Positions 1 through 9,726 of a DNA stretch of 64,000 nucleotides are shown in pieces. The stretch lies in contig CABFPE010000209.1 in the NCBI GenBank assembly GCA_900660155.1, forward strand, positions 731,754-795,753, read 5' to 3'. The number at the start of each line of letters is the position of its first letter. Position 1 is the first letter of the stretch. The notes below the pieces were generated by a model. It had not been told where the DNA came from. It did no database searches and worked only from the letters and a program-made list of their open reading frames with translations. The stretch comes from Hofstenia miamia. Lineage: Eukaryota; Xenacoelomorpha; Acoela; Hofsteniidae. The position numbers and the translations under genes are program-made.

Positions 1-121
1 TCACAGTTATCCATTTTCTCATCGTCTCCATTTGGGCATTCAATGATACCGTTGCATACTTTTGATTGGTCGAGACATTTGTTTGCATCTTCACATTGGT
101 ATTGGTGTGCCAAGCAGGTAT
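1..121 (-). CDS. LDLa-module protein, exon 3 (partial, runs off the left edge)
   Basis: On the minus strand a 3' splice site (TTTAG, AG at 122-123) opens an exon that encodes a nearly complete LDL-receptor class A module: six cysteines, a CNGIIEC core and the acidic GDDEK calcium-binding end. The exon starts with two bases that complete a codon begun by the single base left over from the upstream exon at 787-850. This phase match ties the exon to the gene that starts at 3693. LDLa modules bind calcium and form ligand-binding ectodomains of lipoprotein receptors and of LDLa-bearing GPCRs. The window ends inside this exon, so the rest of the protein (more modules, a transmembrane region or a 7TM domain) is not visible. 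Confidence 0.75.
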   Translation of the reverse strand, partial: MPAWHTNTNVKMQTNVSTNQKYATVSLNAQMETMRKWITV

Positions 122-786
122 CTAAATTACAATGTTTCTACAAATCTTACTAAGTCTTTTCTAAAATTTTAATGATACTTTTGATAAGTATTTATGTTCT
201 CAGTATACTTTTATAATATAGGCAACTTATTATTTTATTGGCAACTGCACACTATAACAAATATACTCGTTCTTCGATGCTCAAGTCTTGTGCTATAATG
301 AACTCAGTAACAAGATAAATCAAAGTAGATGTCAGTACGGTTAAAAAGAAGCAAAAATTTTTCTATTTGCCTTCAGGATTCGTTTATGCAATCAATACAA
401 GTCAGAAATTCTAGCGCCATAGACTTTTGATTTCAAATAAATTAATTTTGGAAATATTACTTAATTTATTGTATTGGTGGATGAATATATTGTAAGTTCA
501 ATGATATTTATAAATAAAGAAAATTTTGATGTGCTCAAACTGTATGTCATTACTAAATAAGGGGTTGCAGGAGGGGCTTGGTAAATCCATCTTCTTAGAT
601 ATGATTAGGGGTCCAAACCTTTATTAAATTTTGGAGGTTTGGATTCTACTTTTTTTATTTTAAAAGACAATTTTAAACAAAATGATTCATAAAAAATTGT
701 TTGCCGATCCCTCAAATTTAGAGACACCCTCTTTAAGTTTCTTTGGAGTACACCCCTGTACTAAATATGAATGAAATAACTCTTAC
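122..786 (-). other. Intron 2 of the LDLa gene
   Basis: This phase-1 intron runs from the GTAAGA donor (786) to the TTTAG acceptor (122). It is AT-rich and I see no reading frame or repeat of note in it. Confidence 0.65.
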
Positions 787-850
787 ACTTAGTGCAACTA
801 TGTTCATCTGTTTCATCTAAGCAGTCAATAATTCCATCGCAAACTTTATT
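787..850 (-). CDS. LDLa-module protein, exon 2
   Basis: This 64-base minus-strand exon has an acceptor ATTTAG ending at 851 and a strong donor GTAAGA at 786-781. It begins in phase 0, exactly as required by exon 1, which ends after a whole Lys codon at 2575. It supplies the second half of an LDLa module (VCDGIIDC, then acidic DETDE and the last Cys) whose first half (CNAGLKC) is at the end of exon 1. It leaves one base over, which fits exon 3. A competing donor two bases earlier (GTGTAA) would break the frame with exon 3, so I prefer the later one. The exon is too short to stand out without its neighbours. Confidence 0.75.
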
Positions 851-1281
851 CTAAATATTTGCAGTTTTTTACACGTTTTTTAAAATATTCTTAGTATAAA
901 ATACATTGACCATAAACTTCTATACAATATATATTTTATGTGTGAGTGTGACTTTAAGCCGCATCAAAATTCTTCGACCGATAAGCATATCTTACGGCCA
1001 TGTGGTTACGGTTAAGAAAGTATATGCTCCTTATTATAAAATCAAATTTGCGATCGCTTTTAGTAAAAAGCAGATTATCTAAAATCTTTTCATTATTTTG
1101 CTATGGAATATTTTTAAAATATTTCGTTTCAAAACAAAAGCCTACAGGGTGACGCATATGTACTCCCGGATATAGTCTCATCTCACTTTATTAGCTAGAA
1201 AAAAAGTAAAATACATCAAGTATATTTTTCGAAATGTTTGCCATCCCCATCCATGGAGACTTGATTCTTGACGGGATGTCT

Positions 1282-1401
1282 TCACAAGTGCCAGCATTTC
1301 ATTAGGCAGCAGTTATTGGAACGCATTCTGAAATGCTTGTTGCACTCGTTCTCCATGAATAAGGATTTGCAAGTCTTACCAATTGGTGCAGATCTTTTGC
1401 C
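1282..1401 (-). other. Short cysteine-rich reading frame inside intron 1 (unrecognised)
   Basis: After a stop codon at 1404-1402, the minus strand is open for about 39 codons to a TGA at 1282. The last 30 residues contain five cysteines with spacing C-x8-C-x10-CC-x3-C just before the stop. The pattern vaguely recalls the end of a ShKT-like or other disulfide-rich domain. There is no start codon in a good context, no clear splice acceptor and no signal peptide in frame. It could be an alternative last exon or the tail of a decayed gene, or it could be chance. Confidence 0.15.
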
Positions 1402-1531
1402 TTATTCCCATCACAAATACTGGCTACAAACAATGTGCTGCAGAAGATTCTTCTTCTTGACAATCCACACGGACCCATCAACAAAATTTAATGAAGGATG
1501 TTAGAAAGCATAAGTGAAATTCGCACATGTA

Positions 1532-2298
1532 CACCCACTCAGTGCATTGACGTGGATTAGTGATATACAATATTATACACGAAATTATTAGTAACGATAC
1601 ACGAAGTACCGATACATGAGAAAGCTGAATACTACAAAAGTAATCGTGTATTTCAAATCGTGTAAACTGTATTGCAGTGCTATCCGTCATTCATTGTCCT
1701 TCAATTAATTCCAAGGCAAGTTCATGCATAAATATGCGACAACTTATGTTATTTTCAGTAATTTTGTTGAAAATAACCCAGCCATTTATCAGTGAAAGGT
1801 CCAGCAAATTGGAAAATTCATCTATTGGTCATCTTGGTGATTCTGCTTTTGTGGACATAGACTTCACCACATTCCATCCAAACTAACCGCACCACCTTTA
1901 TTTAGTTTCTTCCTTGGATTACAATTATTAGGTTTCACGGCATCACGATCTTGTGTGTACAGTAAAAATACTGATTTATCTTTCTTACTCTGATATTTTA
2001 CTTGTATTAGCTTGTCCGATTTGAAACATTCAGAATCTAACAAATTTAGATTTTTAGAACTTATGGGCTGTTTTCTGCTTGCAAATTCAGATCTAGCAGC
2101 ATTTCTCCTTAAAATTTGGAAGCTTTAGTTGAAATGTCATTTACTGAATAGATTGTTTCTTAATTTAAATTTTCTTCCTAAATATACGAAAAATACATGA
2201 TTTTCGAATACACGAATACCGATACACGATCAGTTAAGATACACGAAATACTGATACACGATAAAACGAGCGATATTCGTCAATGCACTGCACCCACT
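1532..2298. mobile_element. Non-autonomous hAT element with perfect 8-bp target duplication
   Basis: The terminal inverted repeats CAGTGCATTGACG (1540-1552) and CGTCAATGCACTG (2278-2290) are perfect over 13 bases. They are flanked by identical 8-bp direct repeats CACCCACT at 1532-1539 and 2291-2298. An 8-bp duplication with CAGTG-type ends is the hallmark of the hAT superfamily. Inside each end is a cluster of GATACACGA-like words (about 1590-1620 and 2200-2265), probably subterminal transposase-binding repeats. No transposase frame is present in the 751-bp element. The intact duplications and termini suggest a fairly recent insertion into intron 1 of the LDLa gene. Confidence 0.85.
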
Positions 2299-2574
2299 GA
2301 ATAAAATTTGAATAGCTTACGTAATAATGCAATATCCACTTTTTATCCAGGAGCAACTCATGTGCCATCCTGTATTTTAAGGTCGCAACAACTTATACAA
2401 AATATGGCATTTAATTAAGTATTGGCTGACAATGATACTTATAATTATGTAAAAAATAGATTTTCATAAACCTCACTTGTAGAAAGAGAATAAGATGATA
2501 ATGTCACTAAAAGATTAATTCAAAAGGCGGCTTTTTCATGGCATGTATATATTTCAAGAGTTCTACAGACCTAC

Positions 2575-3693
2575 CTTATTGATACATTTTAAGCCAGCGT
2601 TACACATAAATTCATTTCTTGAACATGGGCAAACAGTAGCGTCAAAAATGAAACACAACATTCCAAATGCGAATGTATTTTTGGAATAAAAGCAAGGCAA
2701 GCATCGTGGGGGTAGTGTGCACCAAAAGCTGTCACCTTTGCACATAGATTTCGCATCAGCAACATGAGTACATAATTTCTCGTCTGAATAGGATGAAGGA
2801 CAATCAAAGACAAAGTCACAAACTCTTGATTTTTCAATACAAATATTCTCATTCTCACACTTGTGGTGTGTACTGGGGTCGCATTCACACGCCTCTGATA
2901 TCTGTTCCTCTGAAACATCACAATTGTTAATATCGGGACATAGGCTGGATTTTTCAATGCAGTTGTTGCTCTTTGGGCACCTGAAGTAATAGTAACAATC
3001 ACAACTTTCATCGCTTCCATCAAAACAGTCAGGGAGCAATTTGTATGTTGCAACTGTCCCATCTCCATATTTATCACATAAAAGACGATTTGGCAAGCAG
3101 TTATCTCCATTTTTACATAGAAAAAAACCATCATCACATAGTTTAGAACAATTTGTTTCGTCAGCTCTTGATGCGCAATCAAATATATGATCACATACAT
3201 ATTCTGACGAAAGGCAGAAAGGTTCTTCATCAGAACAACGAAATGTTGTCTCATCACACCCGCATTCATCTAATCCAGTTGCCCCAAATGTTACACAATC
3301 GATTATACCATCACATATACGCCATGGAGGCAGACATTTACCATCCGAAAATTTTCCAAGAGTGCACTCCAACCAACCCTGTGGGCAGTCACAATCTTCA
3401 TCATTCTCCTCCATGCAATCAATGACATTATCACAAAATTTGTCACTCGCAATGCATTTAATATTTTCATTCCCTTTAAAAGGATTATTCCCATTGCATA
3501 AGAAGTCGCTACAATTGTCTTTTGGCAAACAGGATTGTTCATCAGCGCCAGTTTCATGACATTCAATTTCACCATTGCAAACAAACTTAGGATAAATGCA
3601 GGTCAGGTTATTTCCACAATCAAAGAATGGAAATGGACAGTACGAGTGTGAAACATTGAATAGTATGAAACTACCAACAATTGCTAGATTCAT
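2575..3693 (-). CDS. LDLa-module protein, exon 1 (signal peptide and about eight LDLa modules)
   Basis: This 373-codon first exon begins at an ATG and ends in phase 0 at AAG|GTAGGT (donor GT at 2574-2573). Residues 1-18 look like a signal peptide (MNLAIVGSFILFNVSHS). Cysteine-rich LDLa modules follow in tandem, roughly at residues 19-55, 61-101, 103-144, 146-182, 186-231, 233-269, 271-308 and 318-355, and a ninth is split over the exon 1/2 border. Several keep the CDxxxDC core and the acidic SDE-type calcium ligands. Modules 6 and 8 look degenerate (NNCDVSEE; a hydrophobic insert around residues 340-350). The mature protein should be extracellular. LDLa-rich ectodomains occur in lipoprotein receptors, matrix proteins and LDLa-LRR GPCRs. 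The C-terminal architecture lies outside the window, so the class cannot be decided. Confidence 0.85.
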
Positions 3694-4246
3694 TTTCTAA
3701 TAAACATAAGCTAATTAACGAAATTAGCCAATGGGTATCAATTATATGAATTCATTGTTTCAATAAAGTGCATTACACGAAATATTTGTGCACTCGTCAA
3801 TATCGTTTTCGAAATGGAAATTATTGAATTAGTGTCTCGACTTGCTATCTAGTTCTGTAAGCAAATAGAGATTTTCCGATAATACTTTTTTTCAAAGCTA
3901 TTGGCACATTGATAGGTGCATATTACTGTAATTGTGACAATGTAAAGAATTTAGTAGAATCAGTTTTGGATTAAGCGCCTTCTTAAGAGCACATTATTTT
4001 CTGAAACCATCTGTAGGAAACACAAAGCAGCATTTGTTGAAATTGGTTATAATCCACAATTTGAAAATATGTGCTGAGATTAGTTTTTTCAAATACCATT
4101 TTTTCGACAAATGCGTTTACAAAAGTTGCTATTTGAAGCACGCAAATATAGAGAGTAAAATTGTGTATTTTCTATAAACGAATATTATTTCAAGCCACAA
4201 GAGTTCTAGAACCCGGTCATACGGAAGATTTTAATTCGCATTTAGT

Positions 4247-4249
<3 letters not shown>

Positions 4250-4285
<36 letters not shown>

Positions 4286-4300
4286 TGTATATATGTTTTG

Positions 4301-4351
<51 letters not shown>

Positions 4352-4365
4352 CATATGTATATGCA
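4250..4365. repeat. TA dinucleotide microsatellite (interrupted)
   Basis: Three tracts of alternating TA are separated by short interruptions (ACTG, GTTTTG). The tract is entered from a TTAGTGGGA flank. Similar (TA)n tracts recur at 5945, 16650, 50948, 51131, 52281, 58015, 58310 and the right edge. Confidence 0.9.
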
Positions 4366-5943
4366 TTCTTTAATATGTATATACTGGTAAATTAGTATAG
4401 TGAAAGTCGATAGGTCGTAGTTTACAGCTAGACAACTAATGGATCATGGTTAGCTTTACTTGTGATTATACTTTTCAGCAAAATTTCAAATATTAGCAAT
4501 TTATTTTAATTAGCACAATTTTAAATATTAGCTATTTATTTTAATTAGCACAATTTTAAATAAAAAAAAATATTAACTATTTATTTTAAATAGCACAATT
4601 TTAAATATTAGCGAAAATATTATTCAACTGAAAATGACAAGTAAAAATTTAGTGTGTTGAAAATTGAAATTAAAATTTTGAAAGGTTACATTCAAGTGTA
4701 ACCTTAAACAGCCCAATGATTTTTTAAGAAATTGTATGATCCTATAGAAATTTTTTAACGCTTATAGTTTAAAAATTCCCTAAGCTATGCTCAATCTGAA
4801 AGCATAAACCTTGACTTTGCGCACAGCACGCCTCAATGGGTTTTTAATATTTTTGCACATATCAAGACACAGGCAACGTTCTTTGTTGCTTCCATGGGGT
4901 TAAGACTTTACAAATACAGGAACATTAGTTATGGAGAGAATATAAATCTTTTTGAAAAATTCGCAATTTTCAATACAAAGGTTTAAAACTTTTCAACAAC
5001 CTCAGGCACAGCAATGCTCATTAATGAGAGATTTTCTATATGTTATTAACGTATGTTTCCTAAAAACCTACCCATGCTCCAAGATCTTCAAATTTGCTTA
5101 TAGGCTTTGAGAAAATTCTTCGTAAATTGGGCAAAACGTTTTTGTCGTTTAAGATGGAGGCTAGGCTGCTTAAGGTTGACCAACAAGCGTTTCCTTAAAG
5201 TATTTTGGATATATGCAGCAATTACATAATTTTCGATTTTAATAAATTCAAAAATAGTTATATTTGTGAATGAATGATGTCTTAACATTCGTTACTAGAG
5301 GGATAGAAAATTTAGTGACAAAATCTCTTGTAATCTCTGTTATTAGAATGTTGTTTCAAAAATGATTTTCTATTATAACCTATTGGAAAAAACATTTTCA
5401 AAATTTAGGTGCGGTATCCAAAATAATATTTAAAATTTCTGCAAATTCTGAATTACAGTGGATATAATCTCAAACGCCCTAGGTTTGTACTAAGAATAAC
5501 ATCCAATTTGAAGTAAACAAAACATTCAAAAAGAAAATCTCTTTAAAAGTCATTACCTTCATGATGAGCACCTATGTTCTAATACATGAAATGTGCATTT
5601 CAGAACCTAAGAGTCTAAGAGTTTTATTGCATTCCGGTTGAATTCAGCTAGAATTTTCTAAAAGTTTTATATTATATGAGGAAGCCATCAAAACATTCAC
5701 AATTTTAACATGTTTTATGAACTGTTTTATGAAACACAACTTTCATTATCACTTTCGAAAATGTTTCTTATATATTTCCAATCAGCTACTTAACAAGAAG
5801 CTGATTATTTTTCTTCTACTTCATTTGTACTTTGATTGACGTCTAAATGATTTCGTTTATGCGTTCGAAATCGTTCAGGATAATAACATTTCCTAAGCTG
5901 CAAGCGCAAATTTAATATGATAATCATTTTAGCTTCAACTACT

Positions 5944-5944
<1 letters not shown>

Positions 5945-5980
<36 letters not shown>
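5945..5980. repeat. TA dinucleotide microsatellite
   Basis: About 18 uninterrupted TA units follow the flank CTACTGGA. Confidence 0.9.
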
Positions 5981-5981
<1 letters not shown>

Positions 5982-7417
5982 TTGTGTATATGTATTATTC
6001 CTTTGCAACATATTTTTTATATTGGTTATTTCAATTTTTAACTAATAGTTATTGGGGGCGTTTGTAACAAAACAATTCTAAAATTTCAAAACAATGAGCA
6101 ATATTTAAACGAACAATTTATTAGAAAAATATTGAACATAATACATACATAGAAATAATACAAAATTAGTCAAAGCAAATCTTGCATATTATTTAAAATA
6201 TTTTGTAAATATAGATCATATTTCAATCAACATATAATGTTTTATTAAAAAGACGGAGCAAAAAAGTGAAGCGTTGTAGAACAATTATGTAACATGAATG
6301 TTGACTAATATTTTCAAGAGAGTTCACTGATGTTTGTTACAAAATCTGTAGGGAAATTATTGTTGTGGCAGATAGAAACTAGTGAACTTTGGGAAGAAAA
6401 AGCTTTCCTACCAGTACCCAGCCGTTCTTAACCCATTTCATACCATGCCCTCAAATGGGGACCATGTCTTTAAATGCATTCCTGGTGCTTGTTTTTGTAT
6501 CATTCGCTTCAACATAAATTCGACCTCTTTATAAAGTACATTCATTGTTTGATAGAAAAATTTTGGCATTTTGCTAACAGTTCATACCAAGGTCTTCAAA
6601 TAGGGACCAAGCAAAACATCATAAGATAAAATTTCAAAAGACAAATTACACACGAAATTCTCTTAATATGCTTTCTAAAAGTACTCTATCTGAGAAATAA
6701 CAAATTCCAAAAGATTTTAGTAGGTTCGGTATGAGATGGGTTAATATATTTTAATTTTAACCAACGACTAGAATGAAATTTTCTTTGGTTCTATTAAGAA
6801 ATTTTGAATTTTTCAATAATATGTCGAGTACGGTTCACGGTCATCATATACCGAATTTCTCAACATTTTATTGGTAATGTATAAGTTCGAAAAAATGCAT
6901 ATAAATATGGAAGGGAAAGCCTAATAAGAATTATGTGCCTAATTGAACATATTTGGAATAAATTACTTAAAGTAAATTCTAACTTCGCATTATTTTACCT
7001 GTAAATAGTTAGTGTCATAAATTTGTGTTTATTATGCACCTTAATTTTAAGCATATTTTGCAATTTATGTATTTTTATGTATAGATTCATTCTATAGCTA
7101 TTAAATTTAATCAAAAAATTAAGCGTATCTCATTAGTTCGTCATCAACAATGTGAAAATTTTTAATGAAGTAAATATTTTAAGATTAGTTTTTAATAAAT
7201 ACATTACATCATTCAAACTTTTAAGTCTGATTTCAGAATTTCTTTCAATAAAATTACGAAAATTATTTAGAAAAATGCAAAAAAAACAAAAATTGTTGTG
7301 ATATGTTTATTACTTAAACGTACAATGCTACACATTTACAAACTAGCTTGATCATAAGTGTAAATTAATAAAAATATGAAAAACAAATTGTTGGATGATT
7401 TTTCAAAATTGCTTTAT

Positions 7418-8383
7418 TTAAAAGTGCAAAGATTTAAGCTTAGAATTAAATTTTAACAATTTTGTTTTTGCATAGAAATACCAACTAATCAAAGGACCCT
7501 GAAAATTCTTCTGCATGATAATATATAGAAGAGGATTCAATGCTGAGAATGTTATAAAAAATTCATAATCAAAAAGTGAAATCAGCATCCAGATATTTGA
7601 GGTCATTTCAAAAATTTTATTGATTCTGCACTTAAAAATCTTACTTTGCGATATGCAAAGAGGCAACCATAATGTCATTAGAAGCATTGTGGACAAGCAA
7701 AATAATTTCACAAGTTTCACATATTGTATTCGTTTTTTCTTTTGAGCATTATTTGTAACAGGTCGCAGGAGAACCCTAGCAACAAAGATGTAGCAAGTAG
7801 ACGTTAAAACTAAAGTAAACGCATAACAAAGATAAAAGTTATCATTAAATACACTAATAAAGTAATTTTTGATGAAGTTTCTGTATTGATTATACCACCC
7901 GTGAACATTAGATCCTCCTGCATATAAATGATATCTGAGAAATATATAAAATGATTCAACAAAAAATGTATACACCATCAGAGCATTAATAATGACAAAA
8001 AATGGTATGCTAAAATATTTTTTTACATCTTCTCGATTTAACATTGGCCAACATATAATGAAGTATCTTTCCATTGCTAAATATGCATGAGAAGTTAATG
8101 TAGTCAATACATTCATTGGTCTTCGGTAGGTATCACATATCCAATAGAGCATTGAATACCATCTTGGGGCAATTGTATAGTTTATATACCATGTTGCATA
8201 TATATACATTCCAATAGCGGTGATGAAGTTGCAAATACCGGTGAATAACAAATCTCCAGAGCATTGGAATGCTACCATTGAGTATGTCCATGTTCTGAGA
8301 GATCTTTTTGCATATATACAGTAAAGAATGTAGCCATTTGAAACAGTAATAAACATGGAAACAAATATTATATACAGTTGCAT
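7418..8383 (-). CDS. Rhodopsin-like (class A) seven-transmembrane G-protein-coupled receptor
   Basis: The 321-residue frame (from the first ATG) has seven hydrophobic segments and class A landmarks: N16 in TM1, the acidic residue D44 in TM2, an ERY motif at 105-107 ending TM3, a basic KKKR stretch (216-219) before TM6, W239-x-P241 in TM6, and NPLLY at 283-287 in TM7. It should act in the plasma membrane and signal through G proteins. The ligand is unknown. Oddities are C83 near the top of TM3 without an obvious partner cysteine in loop 2, a WLP rather than CWxP motif, and a very short N-terminus. The last point suggests an upstream exon: a good acceptor (TTGATTTCCGTGCAG, AG at 8399-8398) would start the exon at 8397 and add in-frame residues C-E-K-L before the Met. 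An AATAAA (7418-7413) overlaps the stop codon. I could not assign a subfamily. Confidence 0.75.
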   Translation of the reverse strand: MQLYIIFVSMFITVSNGYILYCIYAKRSLRTWTYSMVAFQCSGDLLFTGICNFITAIGMYIYATWYINYTIAPRWYSMLYWICDTYRRPMNVLTTLTSHAYLAMERYFIICWPMLNREDVKKYFSIPFFVIINALMVYTFFVESFYIFLRYHLYAGGSNVHGWYNQYRNFIKNYFISVFNDNFYLCYAFTLVLTSTCYIFVARVLLRPVTNNAQKKKRIQYVKLVKLFCLSTMLLMTLWLPLCISQSKIFKCRINKIFEMTSNIWMLISLFDYEFFITFSALNPLLYIIMQKNFQGPLISWYFYAKTKLLKFNSKLKSLHF

Positions 8384-8694
8384 CAATTTTTCACATGCTG
8401 CACGGAAATCAATCAGCTAAAACACAATTATTAATGTTTGATAGAAGTGGCGGAGGAACCATGTCCCTTGGGCATGCAAATTCCATGCTCGAGAATGTTG
8501 TTAGGTACGCAAAGCATATCCAAAAATTTTGGTATGAATAACATTCAGAAATACCTTCATGTGGGATATTACAGTAGACTAAAGAAGCAGGCATGTTTGC
8601 TACAGTTGCTGATGAATATGGAAAGGAAAAACAAGATGAAATGTGTATTTTAGTTGGGGCAAAAAGGCAGAAATAAGCTTAAAATCTATTGCAA

Positions 8695-8907
8695 TTAACA
8701 AAAAAATATTTTGAAATGTTTTTGGTGATTTGCTCGTAGAACTGTCTTATATTTACTGAAGCTCCTTTCCACAGCTTCACTAGTTAGTATGGCATGTTTA
8801 AATGCAGCCTGTATAGCAGGAGATAGCTGAGATATTCCATAGTTTTCTAACCGTCTTCGTGTTAAAGTTGAATTATTTAATGATTGTATTAAATGAGCTG
8901 CAATCAA
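8695..8907 (-). pseudogene. hAT-like transposase C-terminal relic
   Basis: The minus-strand frame holds a short helical stretch ending in AVERSFSKYKTVLRANHQ. This resembles the V/A-ERSFSxYK signature in the C-terminal dimerisation region (hATC) of hAT transposases, particularly the CGGBP1-like group. Only about 70 codons are open, and the neighbouring sequence is broken by stops. No terminal repeats or target duplications were found around it. Its orientation is the same as the GPCR gene downstream, but it is probably independent of it. Confidence 0.45.
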
Positions 8908-9477
8908 AGCAATAAACCCACTAAGGCAATTACAAAAATGGATACACTCATGTTAATAATTTAGGCTGAAAAGGATCTCGTGTTCACAATGGTTTCATAA
9001 ATTCATATAAAGCTTTCAATAATTCCTTATTTGCCTGCTATATCAGTCCAACAACTGAGAACAAAATTTCAAATTTGAGGTGATGTACATTCATCATTGC
9101 ATAGTAATGCATTCTCATTAGGAATTGATAAATAATTTATTAATGCCATCACATGTAGTTGTAAATTTTTCAGATATTTCCAAGCTTAGAATTATGTTGC
9201 ATTTTAATTTTTTCTTAATATTTTATTATTTTTCAATACTATGATATAAAAAAATATATTTCAGTCGGTCATTTTTCTTTTTTTTCAAAATATAGGATCT
9301 GCACATAGCCTGACAGTTGTAAATTACAGGGCAAGTGGTAAAAAAGCTTTGGGCTAGTTGCATGTTTACAGTTTCTAATTTTTGCTTGTGATTTTTTGCA
9401 TACCCAAGAAACAAATTGTTTCCCCGCCACTGCTTGATAGTACATTTAAATTGGCTGTCGTTGATATCTACACTTAA

Positions 9478-9726
9478 TCACTGGCATATAAAGTTGTATA
9501 AACCGAATACCTTGGTCGCAGTGGCTGCATTTGATATCAATGTGTTTGCTAAGTAGAATGCGCCGCCTGGATAAAGGACTCTGATTATTGGTCTGCAGTC
9601 CTGGTTTAGTTTGTGGCCAATAGTGATAATGTCGTAGGCGATATCTTCTCTACTTCCAGTAGCATTGCTTATGTCAGCAAAATCAGATACATCAATGTAT
9701 TCTAGAAGCTTCTTTGGTGTATACAT
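9478..9726 (-). CDS. Unrecognised 82-residue protein or exon
   Basis: This frame begins at ATG 9726, nine bases after a plausible 3' splice site (TTCATTTTTAG). It ends at a TGA at 9478, where a GT in the sequence CCAGTGATT could alternatively be a donor. Its base composition is clearly less AT-rich than the flanks. The protein has an acidic helical N-half (DVSDFADISNATGSREDIA) and a hydrophobic C-half that could be one membrane segment (about residues 49-78, VLYPGGAFYLANTLISNAA). I do not recognise the family. An in-frame TGA directly precedes the ATG, so any upstream exon would be untranslated. It may be a small real gene, one exon of a larger gene, or an old retrocopy. Confidence 0.35.
   Translation of the reverse strand: MYTPKKLLEYIDVSDFADISNATGSREDIAYDIITIGHKLNQDCRPIIRVLYPGGAFYLANTLISNAATATKVFGLYNFICQ

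Larger units (their letters stand above)
851..2574 (-). other. Intron 1 of the LDLa gene, carrying a hAT element
   Basis: This phase-0 intron runs from the GTAGGT donor to the ATTTAG acceptor. About half of its length is a non-autonomous hAT element (1540-2290). A short cysteine-rich frame lies at 1282-1401 on the minus strand. The rest shows nothing recognisable. Confidence 0.65.
3694..7417. other. Intergenic region between the LDLa gene and the GPCR gene
   Basis: This AT-rich stretch contains two long TA microsatellites (near 4250 and 5945) and a short block of ATTTTAAATATTAGC-like words at about 4490-4610. I see no conserved protein. The upstream part (3694-about 4000) must hold the promoter of the LDLa gene, but no TATA box in a convincing position can be chosen in such AT-rich sequence. 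Confidence 0.4.

Noticed and set aside
2589-3584. Overlapping open frames on both strands across the LDLa exon
   Set aside because: They arise from the compositional regularity of repeated LDLa modules. Only the frame with conserved cysteines and a signal peptide is credible.
4161-4373. Frame rich in Tyr-Ile repeats
   Set aside because: Direct translation of a TA microsatellite. The same applies near 5805, 52078-52356 and 58274.
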